Assembly (NCBI GenBank): GCA_026706025.1
Contig: JAPOZO010000007.1
Span: 40,461-104,460, forward strand
From: Candidatus Poribacteria bacterium
Lineage (GTDB): Bacteria > Poribacteria > WGA-4E > WGA-3G
Length of the DNA stretch: 64,000 nucleotides
Direction: 5' to 3'
The number at the start of each line of letters is the position of its first letter. Position 1 is the first letter of the stretch. This document shows positions 1 through 8,654 of the stretch, piece after piece. The position numbers and the translations under genes are program-made. The notes under the pieces were generated by a model, which saw only the letters and a program-made list of their open reading frames with translations, was not told the DNA's origin and made no database searches.

Positions 1-547
1 TACGCTGTGGTTGGTTGAGGGCATCAAGGAACGTTCCAATCGGGATACCACCTTCTTCCACGCCTTCATCTTCGCTTTTGCCAAAGACCTTGGTTTTGGT
101 TTTGAAGGGCGGGTTCCGGAGGGAGACATCGCGTTGTGAAACGAGTTGCAATGCTGGATCATCTGCAACATCCTTGAGCGCAGGCGCGTCCCCGAGGATC
201 TCTGCGAGTTTCACATCATCAATCTTTTCCGTCAAGTCAACACCACGTTTCAGCTCAGCGAAATGGATGATGTCGTCGAGACTATACCGGATTGGTGCGC
301 TTGAAGAGAGGTTATCGTAGTTAGAACGATGGAAGCGGATGCGCGGCTTGATGCGAAAGACCGGGGTGAGACCATAATCCTTCAGTAACACATACAACGT
401 GACGGTATAAGAATCCACATGGACCTTCTGTGCAAGGATTCCATCGCGCGCTGCGTCATTTTCGACGATTAACCGATCTTGGACAAGACTGCTATCGTTA
501 CCGAAAATCATCATCCGATGTTCTTCTCTATTATCATCAACTAACAT
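1..547 (-). CDS. Unidentified protein, N-terminal part (runs off the window)
   Basis: Read on the reverse strand from an ATG at 547, 182 codons stay open to the window edge, so the C-terminus lies outside. The product begins MLVDDNREEHRMMIFG and has a stretch rich in beta-branched and basic residues (VFRIKPRIRFHR, about residues 60-71), then a charged second half. There is no signal peptide or membrane segment. A GGGAGG ribosome binding site sits about nine bases before this ATG. An in-frame ATG at 556 lies too close to that site. I do not recognise the family. It is the last gene of a minus-strand run and is separated from the ROK gene by a tandem repeat. Confidence 0.7.
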   Translation of the reverse strand, partial: MLVDDNREEHRMMIFGNDSSLVQDRLIVENDAARDGILAQKVHVDSYTVTLYVLLKDYGLTPVFRIKPRIRFHRSNYDNLSSSAPIRYSLDDIIHFAELKRGVDLTEKIDDVKLAEILGDAPALKDVADDPALQLVSQRDVSLRNPPFKTKTKVFGKSEDEGVEEGGIPIGTFLDALNQPQR

Positions 548-570
548 GGGATGCATCCTCCCTCAATTTT

Positions 571-748
571 GGCGTAGCTTGCAAGCCAAAACTTGCTATA
601 GAGATGTGGCGTAGCTTGCAAGCCAAAACTTGCTATAGAGATGTGGCGTAGCTTGCAAGCCAAAACTTGCTATAGAGATGTGGCGTAGCTTGCAAGCCAA
701 AACTTGCTATAGAGATGTGGCGTAGCTTGCAAGCCAAAACTTGCTATA
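571..748. repeat. 37-bp tandem repeat, about 4.8 copies
   Basis: Five copies begin at 571, 608, 645, 682 and 719 with an exact period of 37; the last is cut after 30 bases. Each copy contains the perfect 10-base palindrome GCTTGCAAGC followed by CCAAAACTTGCTATA. There are no unique spacers, so this is a head-to-tail tandem array and not a CRISPR. It fills most of the gap between the partial gene at 1-547 and the ROK kinase gene. The unit resembles sequence at the 3' end of the CHAD gene near 1830-1860. Confidence 0.95.
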
Positions 749-781
749 CAAAAGTAACGATGCCGCCGCGTCTCGGTTACC

Positions 782-1756
782 CTATCCTGTTCCTGATCGC
801 TGTCGTGCCAGTGCTGCTGCACCGAGAATACCTGAATTGTCACCGAGTTTCGCTTGCACAATCTGGACCCCGTCTAACGTATTCGGGAGCGCGTATTTTT
901 CCGCCGCTGCACGGATATCGTCCAAGAACGTATCGTCGAGTGCTTCAACAACGCCACCACCTAACACAATCATCTCTGGATTTAAGAAATTCACGATGGA
1001 ACCGATGCCGATGCCGAGGTATTTCGTCACTTTTTTGAAAACTTTCAGGGTTAATTTATCGTTTGCGCGAATCGCCTTTGCTAAAACGCCACTCCGAATG
1101 GCACTCAAGTCGCCATCGGTGAGTTTGGAGAGCACACTTTTCTTTCCTTTTTTTAGAATTGCGTTCTGGAACTGTTTGGTCATGGCGGTTCGGCTTGCGA
1201 GTGCTTCCAGACAGCCACGCGTGCCGCATCCGCATTTCGGTCCACCGGCTTTGACGACGATATGCCCGATTTCGCCAGCTGTCTTGCTTGCACCATGGAA
1301 CAATTCGCCTTGCAGGATGATACCGCCACCGATGCCAGTGCCTACAAAAATCCCGACGACGTTTTCTACCCCTTGTCCAGCCCCGAACACGTGTTCGCCG
1401 AGTGTTCCAACGTTCACATCGTTATCAACGAACGTCGGAATGCCGATGCGTGCTTCAAGTTCTGCCTTCAGTGGAACGTCTCGCCAACCGAGGTTCGGCG
1501 CGAAAATGACAACGCCTGTCTCTGGATCAAGCGGTCCCGGCGCGCCAATCCCGACGGCTTCAATTGACGCTTCGTTAACGCCTGATTTGCCAATAGCCTT
1601 TTGGATAGCGTCGGCGATCCGATCGATAACAACAGATGTGCCTTCGTCCGCTTTCGTTGGAACTTTGGCTGTACTTAAAATATTGCCTTCAGCGTCAATG
1701 ACAGCGGACAGAATCTTGGTGCCCCCCATATCGACACCGACAACGTTACTACGCAT
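782..1756 (-). CDS. ROK-family sugar kinase, glucokinase-like
   Basis: A 324-residue protein with the normal ROK length and layout. The N-terminal phosphate-binding motif is GVDMGGTKI (about residues 7-15), the catalytic region contains FVDNDVN (about 108-114), and the ROK zinc-type motif CGCGTRGCLE lies near 178-187. These fit an ATP-dependent cytoplasmic glucokinase or N-acetylhexosamine kinase feeding glycolysis. The ATG has a GGAGATAATCGCA leader. It is the upstream neighbour of the edge gene on the same strand, separated by the tandem repeat. The substrate cannot be fixed from sequence alone. The zinc motif favours a glucokinase of the Bacillus GlcK type. Confidence 0.9.
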   Translation of the reverse strand: MRSNVVGVDMGGTKILSAVIDAEGNILSTAKVPTKADEGTSVVIDRIADAIQKAIGKSGVNEASIEAVGIGAPGPLDPETGVVIFAPNLGWRDVPLKAELEARIGIPTFVDNDVNVGTLGEHVFGAGQGVENVVGIFVGTGIGGGIILQGELFHGASKTAGEIGHIVVKAGGPKCGCGTRGCLEALASRTAMTKQFQNAILKKGKKSVLSKLTDGDLSAIRSGVLAKAIRANDKLTLKVFKKVTKYLGIGIGSIVNFLNPEMIVLGGGVVEALDDTFLDDIRAAAEKYALPNTLDGVQIVQAKLGDNSGILGAAALARQRSGTG

Positions 1757-1826
1757 TGCGATTATCTCCTGTCGGCACGTGTTCCACGTGTCTTTTTGCG
1801 GTTGACTTGATTATGATGCCAACTTT

Positions 1827-2360
1827 TTAATAGCAGGTTTTCGGTTTACGAGCGGCACCGAAAAAGGATAACAGTTGGTGTTTGAAGTTTGCTGCTGATA
1901 GTTGTTCCCATTTTTCCAAAAATGTTTTGTAATCCGCGTTTCGGGTCTCTCTTGCCTGAGTAATGAGTTTAGCAATACCGGGTGTTACAGTCCCCTGCTC
2001 TGATTGTGTCCCATAATCGGTTAGAATCTCTAAGACGACATCACAGTCGTGGATATCGCCGAGTATTTCTTGCAGATCAACAATCACCTTGAGAAATTCA
2101 GTAAAACGTTTGTTATCTGCCATAGTAACTTCTCCGGAATGCATTTTCGGAGGCCCGTAAACTAAACGAAAGAGTTCCATGGTATACCGAAGACGTTTAA
2201 TCGAAATTCGCATATTATGGAGTTCTTCACGCCTCGCTGCGTCGTGAATAAACGGTTCCCACGTGTAGACCTCTTCAACCTTCTGCGGAAGAATAATACG
2301 TGCGTTTTCGCGATAGCTGCGCAGCGGCTTAACACCGGTAATTTTATGCGCTTTCGCCAT
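1827..2360 (-). CDS. CHAD-domain protein (half-size)
   Basis: The reading frame is open to 2396, but the ATG at 2360 (MAKAHKITG) is preceded by AGGAG at seven bases and is the better start, giving 177 residues. CHAD signatures are the helix LHNMRISIKRLRYTMELF and the helix LQEILGDIHDCDVVLEIL. CHAD domains are helical bundles rich in conserved His and basic residues, and several bind polyphosphate. Full CHAD domains are larger; this and the next gene (2456-2926) look like two separately encoded halves. The last residues, RKPKTCY, come from sequence resembling the dispersed repeat at 571-748. Confidence 0.85.
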   Translation of the reverse strand: MAKAHKITGVKPLRSYRENARIILPQKVEEVYTWEPFIHDAARREELHNMRISIKRLRYTMELFRLVYGPPKMHSGEVTMADNKRFTEFLKVIVDLQEILGDIHDCDVVLEILTDYGTQSEQGTVTPGIAKLITQARETRNADYKTFLEKWEQLSAANFKHQLLSFFGAARKPKTCY

Positions 2361-2426
2361 TTCTGTTCTCCTAACAGTCGGTAGTGCATTTGGCATTTAC
2401 AAAGGTTTGTCCTTCCACGAAAACCT

Positions 2427-2455
2427 CTTACTAACCGCTGATAACCGATAGCCAA
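2427..2455. repeat. Dispersed repeat, CTGATAACCGATAGCC type
   Basis: A short half-copy of the intergenic TTATCAGTT/AACTGATAA repeat family, here reading ACCGCTGATAACCGATAG. It lies directly against the stop codon of the second CHAD gene. Confidence 0.6.
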
Positions 2456-2926
2456 TCATCTGCTGAAGAATTTTAGAAATTCCGTCTCAAAGCCCGCCTC
2501 TTCAAGTTTCGCGAAGAGTTTTAGCATCGGTTTTCGAGTGTCCTCGCGTTCCCGCTGTAGATGTTCTATTAACCTACGGATATCTGCTTGTTCGGCTTCA
2601 GATAAAGTGTCTAATTCTTTTTCAAACCGGGCGATGAGGACATCCAAATCACGTACAGCTCCTAACGTTCGAGTTATCGATTTTACCTTTTTGTAGTGTT
2701 TATTAAATGCCTTCTCAGGAAAACAGTCAAGAAAATTGTCCATTGCGGTGCGCAAACGACGCGAGGTAACTCGCATCTCGTGGACAAATTCAATATCGTT
2801 ACCCGCCTTGGCACCTTCTTTATAGGACATCATTTGATGAAAATAGTTAACGATGATCTGCCTCGCGCAGGCCTCCAGCGTTTCGTCAGGTGAGATCCCT
2901 CTAATTTTCGGTGCTGTGGTTTCCAT
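2456..2926 (-). CDS. CHAD-domain protein (second half-size copy)
   Basis: A 156-residue protein with the CHAD helix FVHEMRVTSRRLRTAMDNF (about residues 48-66) and the following helix TRTLGAVRDLDVLIARFEKEL. The conserved histidine and arginines of the motif are present. It lies upstream of the other CHAD gene on the same strand, about 95 bases away, which suggests the two products act together. Start: ATG at 2926, with only a weak AGGGG about 12 bases upstream. It probably functions in polyphosphate-granule or phosphate-associated binding, by family knowledge only. There is no catalytic domain (such as CYTH) in either gene. Confidence 0.85.
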   Translation of the reverse strand: METTAPKIRGISPDETLEACARQIIVNYFHQMMSYKEGAKAGNDIEFVHEMRVTSRRLRTAMDNFLDCFPEKAFNKHYKKVKSITRTLGAVRDLDVLIARFEKELDTLSEAEQADIRRLIEHLQREREDTRKPMLKLFAKLEEAGFETEFLKFFSR

Positions 2927-2949
2927 TGTCGTATTTTTCCCCTAATCTA

Positions 2950-4329
2950 CTAAAAAAGGAGAGTCTTTGCCAACAAAAAATAGGTGAAAATACCGGCGAC
3001 ATCAATCGCAGTTGTAACGAACGGTCCCGTTGCGACTGCCGGATCAACATGAATCCGCCTGAAAATCATTGGTATCAGTGTGCCGACAGTTGCCGCAATG
3101 ATCATATTCACAAAAATAGCGAGTGCGACAACAAGCGGTAGTTTCCAAGCATGTTCTCGGAAGTGAGGGACAAGGCTTGCGAAACCGCCAAGCAGTAGCC
3201 CATAAGCCGTTCCAAGTAAAGCACCTGTGCTGAATTCACGCCACAATACCCGCCAAGTGTCCTTAATGCTAATTTCCCCGATGGCGATACTGCGGACGAT
3301 GATTGTAGAGGATTGCGTGCCGATATTACCCCCCATCCCCATGATGATTGGAATAAACGCAGCCAAAGCGGCGATCTCTTTCAATTGGGATTCAAAGATC
3401 CCGATGACATAGACAGCGAGCAGTCCGCCCGCGAAACTTGCCAACAGCCACGGCAACCGCGCTCGTGTGTTACGGAAGATAGAACGGGAGGTGATGTCCA
3501 CTGCTCCGGTGCCTGCCATCTTCAACATATCTTCCGTATTTTCTTCTCGAATGACATCGACAACGTCGTCAATCGTAACAATACCCACCAGCTGCCCAAT
3601 ACTGTTGATGACCGGAATAGCGAGCAAATTGTAGCGTGCCACCGCACGCGCCACCGCCTCCTGTAGCATATCCGTGTGAACGGTGTAAAGATGCGAAGTC
3701 ATCAAATCTTTGAGAGGCGTGTCAGGCTTTGTTGCCACCAATTGGCGTAACGATATTACCCCTTTCAGTTTATTTTCTTCATCAACAACATAGACGTAAA
3801 AAACCATCTCAACGTCAGCGAGTTCACGGATACGTTCTGTGGCTGCAGCGGCTGTTGTCTCTTCGGGCAATGCGAAGAAGTTCGGTGTCATGATGGACCC
3901 TGCGGTTTTTTCCTCATATTCGAGCAGGCGTTCAACATCCGCGGAAGTCGCGCCCTCAATGTGCTCAAGCAGCACTGCCTTTTTCTCTTCAGGCAGGTCA
4001 GAGAGAATCCGCGTTACATCATCAGCAGGCATTGTGTGCAAAATGGTTGCGACAACAGATGGCTCTGTTTCTTCAACAAATTCGCTGATATCCGCACTGT
4101 TCAGGTCCCGCAGCACCTCTCCCATCCGTTTTTCTTCAACCAGGATCTTGGAAAGGCTGCTTTTCGCTTCCGTGCGAAGCCGTGGAAACCAGCGAGCGAT
4201 GTCGGCTGAATGTGTTTTGGCGATGATATTCCGAAGGTTCGGGAAAGCGCGCCGTTGAATCAACCGAACAATCGTAGAAATAAACAGTTCATCGACATCG
4301 TGTGTGGTTATAATTGTTTGCCCCTGCAT
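2950..4329 (-). CDS. mgtE: Magnesium transporter MgtE
   Basis: A 459-residue protein with the MgtE order: N-terminal helical Mg-sensing domain (about 30-130), a CBS pair (about 135-255, including LMTSHLYTVHTDMLQEAV and IVTIDDVVDVI), then about five membrane helices with the family motif GGNIGTQSSTI. The membrane part conducts Mg2+ and the cytoplasmic domains close it when Mg is high. The frame is open to 4419, but the true start is the ATG at 4329. Its A is the last base of the aroC stop (TAATG), so the two genes are translationally coupled. Length agrees with the family (about 450). Confidence 0.95.
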   Translation of the reverse strand: MQGQTIITTHDVDELFISTIVRLIQRRAFPNLRNIIAKTHSADIARWFPRLRTEAKSSLSKILVEEKRMGEVLRDLNSADISEFVEETEPSVVATILHTMPADDVTRILSDLPEEKKAVLLEHIEGATSADVERLLEYEEKTAGSIMTPNFFALPEETTAAAATERIRELADVEMVFYVYVVDEENKLKGVISLRQLVATKPDTPLKDLMTSHLYTVHTDMLQEAVARAVARYNLLAIPVINSIGQLVGIVTIDDVVDVIREENTEDMLKMAGTGAVDITSRSIFRNTRARLPWLLASFAGGLLAVYVIGIFESQLKEIAALAAFIPIIMGMGGNIGTQSSTIIVRSIAIGEISIKDTWRVLWREFSTGALLGTAYGLLLGGFASLVPHFREHAWKLPLVVALAIFVNMIIAATVGTLIPMIFRRIHVDPAVATGPFVTTAIDVAGIFTYFLLAKTLLF

Positions 4330-5414
4330 TAAGATTTCGCACGTTGGCGGAGCAGGTGATCTGTGAGGACAAGTGCCGCCATCGCCTCCACAATCGCAGG
4401 TGCCCGCACTAATACACACGGATCGTGTCGTCCGCTTGCCTCCAACGTTACCTCGTTTCCGTCTATATCAACCGTCTGTTGTGGCTTGCCGATAGTTGCC
4501 GTCGGTTTGAACGCAACTTGGAAGACAATATTTTCGCCGTTTGAAATACCGCCTTGTGTGCCACCGGAATTGTTTGTACGGGTCCGAATCTGTTCTCCCG
4601 CGTCGTTTTTTTTCAGATAAAAAGCATCGTTGTGCTCGGAACCCGTCATCGTGATGCTGTCAAAGCCCGATCCGATTTGGAAACCCATCGTTGCGGGGAG
4701 GGACATCATCGCTTTCGCCAAATCCGCCTTGAGTTTGTCGAAAACCGGTTCACCGAGTCCAACAGGGACGTTACGCACAACAGACTCAATGATACCACCG
4801 AGAGAATCTCGGTCGCGTCGTGCCTGATCAATGCGTTCCGCCATTTTTGGGCTGGCAATCGGGTCAGGACACCGCACAGGACTCTCTTCTATCTGTTCAA
4901 GCGTTACTGTGTCCGTATCTACTTCAGCTGCGAGTGTATGAATCTGTTTGACATAAGCGAGCGTTTCGGTTTCAGCGTTATCACGCAAGATTTGCTTCGC
5001 GATTGCCCCCGCAGCGACGCGACCGATTGTTTCTCGCGCACTTGCTCTTCCGCCGCCTTGCCAGTTTCGGATGCCGTACTTCTGTTGATACGTGAAATCG
5101 GCATGTGAGGGACGATAAAGGTCTTTGAGGTGTTCGTAGGCTGAAGGACGCGCGTCTTTATTCCATACCAGCATGGAGATAGGCGTTCCGAGCGTTTTTC
5201 CCTCAAAGACACCCGAAAGGATTTCAACAGTATCGCTTTCTTGACGCTGTGTCGTGAGACGGCTTTGTCCTGGTTTTCGCCGGTCGAGTTCAAATTGTAT
5301 TGTGGAGATATCTACCTCAATTTGCGGTGGACATCCATCAATGACAACCCCAACAGCACCGCCATGCGACTCGCCCCAAGTCGTAATCCGAAAAAGATGA
5401 CCGAACGTATTCAT
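4329..5414 (-). CDS. aroC: Chorismate synthase
   Basis: A 361-residue protein beginning [27 protein letters not shown], a textbook AroC N-terminus. Further family blocks are [30 protein letters not shown] and the C-terminal [19 protein letters not shown]. It converts 5-enolpyruvylshikimate-3-phosphate to chorismate using reduced FMN, the last shared step to the aromatic amino acids. The length is normal. No other shikimate gene is nearby. Its stop overlaps the mgtE start (TAATG), so one transcript is likely. Confidence 0.97.
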   Translation of the reverse strand: MNTFGHLFRITTWGESHGGAVGVVIDGCPPQIEVDISTIQFELDRRKPGQSRLTTQRQESDTVEILSGVFEGKTLGTPISMLVWNKDARPSAYEHLKDLYRPSHADFTYQQKYGIRNWQGGGRASARETIGRVAAGAIAKQILRDNAETETLAYVKQIHTLAAEVDTDTVTLEQIEESPVRCPDPIASPKMAERIDQARRDRDSLGGIIESVVRNVPVGLGEPVFDKLKADLAKAMMSLPATMGFQIGSGFDSITMTGSEHNDAFYLKKNDAGEQIRTRTNNSGGTQGGISNGENIVFQVAFKPTATIGKPQQTVDIDGNEVTLEASGRHDPCVLVRAPAIVEAMAALVLTDHLLRQRAKS

Positions 5415-5460
5415 TTTTAATTACATAGGCACTTTGGAAGCGCGCCCTTTGCTTTTAGAA

Positions 5461-5490
5461 TTGTATATTTTAGACATCTTGTGATATACT
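5461..5490 (+). promoter_or_regulatory. Candidate sigma70-type promoter for the M50-like gene
   Basis: TTGTAT (5461-5466), an 18-base spacer and TATACT (5485-5490), about 40 bases before the ATG at 5533. The -35 match is poor and the -10 match good. The gap between aroC and this gene is divergent. Confidence 0.4.
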
Positions 5491-5532
5491 ATAGCAGATG
5501 CTGTCCTAAAATGCAAGGAATTTAAGAGTCTT

Positions 5533-6225
5533 ATGGTATCACTTTTTAAACGCTATATTGCCCTGCTTCTGATTTTTATAGGTATCGTGTTTCTGTGGAA
5601 TACGCTGTTTGTGTACCCGCTGAAAATCTTCGTTGTGTTCATGCATGAGGTGAGCCACGGGCTTGCCGCAATGGTGACTGGGGGTAGGATCGTCGAAATT
5701 CAGATTAACCCACAGCAGGGTGGGCATGCGCTTACGCAAGGCGGTTCACGGTTCTGGACATTGACTGCAGGCTACCTCGGCAGCTTACTATGGGGTGGAC
5801 TTATCCTGCTTTTGGCAGCGCGGACGCATTTTGATAAGGCGATTAGCGTTCTTATCGGTTTGGGTATGGTGGCGATCTCTATCGGCTTCGGCGAAAGCAC
5901 ATTTACCTATCTGTTCGGCATCGGCTTCGGGGTCGTGTTGCTCGCGGTCGGGTTTTTTCTTCCAGAGGTTGTCAACGATTGGATTCTACGCGTCATCGGC
6001 GTGACAAGTTGCCTTTACGCGATCCTTGACATCAAGAGTGATATCCTTGACAGATCTCATCTGCGTTCGGATGCACGGATGCTCTCGGAGGAGACAGGTA
6101 TTCCGACTGAAGTTTGGGGAGGGGTGTGGATACTCATCGCAATCGGTCTCACACTATGGTTCCTCTATCTGGCAGGTAAACCTACCACGGATGCCCAACC
6201 AACTGCTACTGAGGAAGATCTCTAA
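5533..6225 (+). CDS. M50B-like membrane metallopeptidase family protein
   Basis: A 230-residue integral membrane protein. The zinc motif HEVSHG (HExxH, about residues 38-43) lies just after the first membrane helix. Four or five further hydrophobic segments follow, and the soluble tail ends TTDAQPTATEEDL. This matches the peptidase M50B-like group, whose members resemble site-2 proteases but mostly lack a known substrate. The second zinc-ligand motif of true S2P (LDG) is not obvious, so activity is uncertain. It stands alone on the plus strand between minus-strand genes and has its own likely promoter at 5461. Confidence 0.8.
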   Translation: MVSLFKRYIALLLIFIGIVFLWNTLFVYPLKIFVVFMHEVSHGLAAMVTGGRIVEIQINPQQGGHALTQGGSRFWTLTAGYLGSLLWGGLILLLAARTHFDKAISVLIGLGMVAISIGFGESTFTYLFGIGFGVVLLAVGFFLPEVVNDWILRVIGVTSCLYAILDIKSDILDRSHLRSDARMLSEETGIPTEVWGGVWILIAIGLTLWFLYLAGKPTTDAQPTATEEDL

Positions 6226-6264
6226 TTTGCTAAAATACTATAATAGCATCCACGCGTCTGTTCT

Positions 6265-6486
6265 TTAACCAAATGGGCTAAATTGTCCCGACGATATTCC
6301 GCTAAAGTAGAGAAACCACACGCCGAGACCTATTAGAAAAAGTGGAAGGCAGATAAGTGCGATGAGAATGAAGCATCCCCACATCCATGAACCTTTGGAT
6401 TTGGCAGCTGTTCCCAAGCGTGCGAGTAACATGCCCCCACATATCATAATTATAACGACGAGACCGAATACCACCATTGTCAGCAT
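6265..6486 (-). CDS. Small two-helix membrane protein, unknown
   Basis: A 73-residue protein made of two hydrophobic helices (about 3-22 and 34-60) joined by a short basic loop, AAKSKGS. The start is well supported: AAGGAG ten bases before the ATG. It points away from the permease gene at 6533, so the 46-base gap between them holds both upstream regions. I do not recognise a family. The good ribosome binding site and clean composition suggest a real gene. Confidence 0.65.
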   Translation of the reverse strand: MLTMVVFGLVVIIMICGGMLLARLGTAAKSKGSWMWGCFILIALICLPLFLIGLGVWFLYFSGISSGQFSPFG

Positions 6487-6532
6487 TTCTTGTTATCTCC
6501 TTCCAAGCGTGTAACTTACAACTCTCGCTAAT

Positions 6533-8524
6533 ATGAGACACCCTTCAAAAAGCTCCATCACCCTACGCGCAACGCTCATCGGCATCGTCCTCATTCCATT
6601 TAATAGTTACTGGGTACTACATCTCAGTTATATCTGGGATTCCAACCGTCCCACGAGTTTGGCGTTGCTGTTCAATGTGTTGTTTACGTTGCTTCTGCTT
6701 ATTGGAATCGGTGCGATACTACGGCGTTTGCGTCCAGCATTGGCGTTTACGCAGGCAGAATTGTTAACGATCTATGCGATGCTGTGCCAAGCCTCCGTTT
6801 TCGCTGGACGCGATATGTTACAAGTCTTGGTACCATTGATAGGCAACGGCTTTTGGTACGCGACAACCGAAAACGAATGGGCACAACTCTTTCATCAGCA
6901 TCTCCCCGAATGGCTTGTTGTAGGGAAGCAAGAGGTATTACGCGGTTTCTATGAAGGCGAATCCACATTCTATCTTCAGGCACACATACACGCATGGCTG
7001 CTGCCGACGCTGCTTTGGGTCGGTTTCTGTCTCGTCATCGGCGTAACAATGCTCTGCCTCAATGTGCTTTTACGCAAACAGTGGCAGGAGCACGAGCGGC
7101 TTACCTATCCAATTGCGCAACTCCCTTATGAAATCACGCGCGCAGCATTAAATACGGGCAATCTCCGAACCACACCGCATCTGTTTTTTAATCGGCGGAT
7201 GATGGTTGTCGGTTTAAGCATCGCCGCTATCCTAAACTTGCTCTATAGTTTACACCAGATTGACCCTGTTTTTCCAACAATTCCACTCTATCGTGGGTTT
7301 CGGCTTCCTGATAAACCGTGGAGTGCAATGAATAATCCCGGCTTCCGTATCAGTTTCTTCCCATTTGCTATCGGTGTCGGTTTCCTAATACCGCTCGATT
7401 TGGGATTCTCTTGCTGGTTTTTTCATCTGTTTTGGCACTTTCAGAGGATTGTTGGTGAGAGCTTCGGGTGGCGAGGAGCTATCGGATTTCCGAAAGAGAT
7501 GGCGCAAATTCGGGGTGTATGGATGGCTCTATTTCTCTGGACATTATGGATGGGACGCGCACACGTCAAGGTCGTGCTGCAAACCGTTTTCGTAGGGGCG
7601 AGGTTACCTCGTCCGCGTGGGCAGGGAAACCCTGAAGAAACACCCAAGCAAAAACCCCCTACGAATGACGACGGTGAAGCGTTGCGTTATAGGACAGCAG
7701 CGATTGCGGTGATCATCGGATTTATCTTGATTCTGGCGTTCTGCATCAAGGCAGGGATGTCGCTCTGGTTTGCGACCTTATTTTTCGCCCTCTATTTCGC
7801 GATGTCGGTGACGATTACCCGTATCCGTGCTGAACTCGGTCCGCCCGCACATGACCTTTACAATGCGGGGCCAGACCTACTCTTGACAGATGCACTCGGC
7901 ACGCGACGTATCGGCAGTCGCAATCTTTCAGTGATGTCGCTCTTCTTTTGGCTAAACCATCTCTCTTACCGTGCACATCCGATGCCGCATCAGTTGGAGG
8001 GGTTGAAACTCGCACATCAAACCCGTTTCAATCCGTCCCAATTGCTCTGGGTATTGGCGATCGCTATTTTCGTAGGGGCACTCTCCGCTGCGTGGGGACA
8101 TTTACATCTCTCCTACCAAGTCGGTTTAGAGCAGGCGCGTTCGTGGTATGCCCGCGCCGCTTTCAACAGGCTTGCAGGGTGGCTCTATAATCCGAGCGAA
8201 ACGAGCATCAGCGGTATGCTCTACACCGCCGGTGGATTTGGTTTTGCTGTCAGTCTCTTACTCTTGCGATGGCGGTTCATTCAGTGGCCCCTACATCCTG
8301 TCGGGTATGTCGTCTCAAGCTGGTGGACCTTTACTGGGCTTTGGTTTCCACTCTTAATTAGTTGGACGGTCAAGCGAATACTGCTCTCGACTGGGGGCGT
8401 TCGATTATATAGGCGTTCAATTCCGTTTTTCATCGGCTTGGTTATCGGTGATGTGATCGTCGCATCCATAATAAGCATTCTGGGATTGATTTTCGATTTT
8501 CGCGTGGTCTATTTGAGTTGGTAA
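6533..8524 (+). CDS. Large multi-spanning membrane protein, DUF6785/DUF6784-type
   Basis: A 663-residue protein with about 14 hydrophobic segments. It contains the block EHERLTYPIAQLP, the counterpart of LERLPYPMAPI in the other large permease at 43201, and a C-terminal soluble-plus-membrane part (RIRAELGPPAHDLYNAGPDLLLTDALGTRRIG). This resembles the DUF6785/DUF6784 membrane proteins of Poribacteria and Planctomycetes, distantly like oligopeptide transporters. No substrate is known. Residues about 353-378 (GARLPRPRGQGNPEETPKQ and on) come from a repetitive element rather than a conserved protein segment. This loop lies between membrane helices, where an insertion could be tolerated. No clear ribosome binding site is seen. 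Confidence 0.75.
   Translation: MRHPSKSSITLRATLIGIVLIPFNSYWVLHLSYIWDSNRPTSLALLFNVLFTLLLLIGIGAILRRLRPALAFTQAELLTIYAMLCQASVFAGRDMLQVLVPLIGNGFWYATTENEWAQLFHQHLPEWLVVGKQEVLRGFYEGESTFYLQAHIHAWLLPTLLWVGFCLVIGVTMLCLNVLLRKQWQEHERLTYPIAQLPYEITRAALNTGNLRTTPHLFFNRRMMVVGLSIAAILNLLYSLHQIDPVFPTIPLYRGFRLPDKPWSAMNNPGFRISFFPFAIGVGFLIPLDLGFSCWFFHLFWHFQRIVGESFGWRGAIGFPKEMAQIRGVWMALFLWTLWMGRAHVKVVLQTVFVGARLPRPRGQGNPEETPKQKPPTNDDGEALRYRTAAIAVIIGFILILAFCIKAGMSLWFATLFFALYFAMSVTITRIRAELGPPAHDLYNAGPDLLLTDALGTRRIGSRNLSVMSLFFWLNHLSYRAHPMPHQLEGLKLAHQTRFNPSQLLWVLAIAIFVGALSAAWGHLHLSYQVGLEQARSWYARAAFNRLAGWLYNPSETSISGMLYTAGGFGFAVSLLLLRWRFIQWPLHPVGYVVSSWWTFTGLWFPLLISWTVKRILLSTGGVRLYRRSIPFFIGLVIGDVIVASIISILGLIFDFRVVYLSW
7589..7665. 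repeat. Intragenic repeat with inverted ends, translated within the permease gene
   Basis: The stretch starts TTCGTAGGGG and ends CCCCTACGAA, a perfect 10-base inverted pair 77 bases apart. Inside are two small hairpins (GAGGT-TA... and CAGGG-AAA-CCCTG). Bases 7633-7658 are identical over 26 bases to 59359-59384 in an intergenic repeat. The left end may partly be native codons, because a similar TTCGTAGGGGC also encodes FVGA further on in the same gene. Confidence 0.75.
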
Positions 8525-8554
8525 ATCTATTTCCAAGGGAACGCGAAAAATTGT

Positions 8555-8584
8555 TTGACATCCAAGATGTATTGGTGCTAAACT
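8555..8584 (+). promoter_or_regulatory. Candidate promoter upstream of the small membrane gene and pyrD
   Basis: A perfect TTGACA (8555-8560), an 18-base spacer and TAAACT (8579-8584). It would give a leader of about 65 bases to the ATG at 8655 and could also serve pyrD. Confidence 0.4.
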
Positions 8585-8654
8585 TTTCGTGCAGAACCGG
8601 AGTGTTAATTTTAAAACATGCTTCAAAAACATATCATCTATAGGAACATACACT

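Noticed and set aside
15..320. 101-codon plus-strand frame at the window edge
   Set aside because: It lies opposite a longer open reading on the minus strand with a proper ribosome binding site.
571..748. Possible CRISPR array
   Set aside because: Repeats follow each other without spacers; the 37-base period covers all the sequence, and no cas gene is near.
741..1805. 354-codon open frame on the plus strand
   Set aside because: It mirrors the ROK kinase gene on the other strand, has serine/proline-rich shadow composition and no family motif.
4330..4419. Longer N-terminus for MgtE ([12 protein letters not shown]...)
   Set aside because: It lies within aroC, does not resemble MgtE, and the TAATG overlap gives a normal start at 4329.
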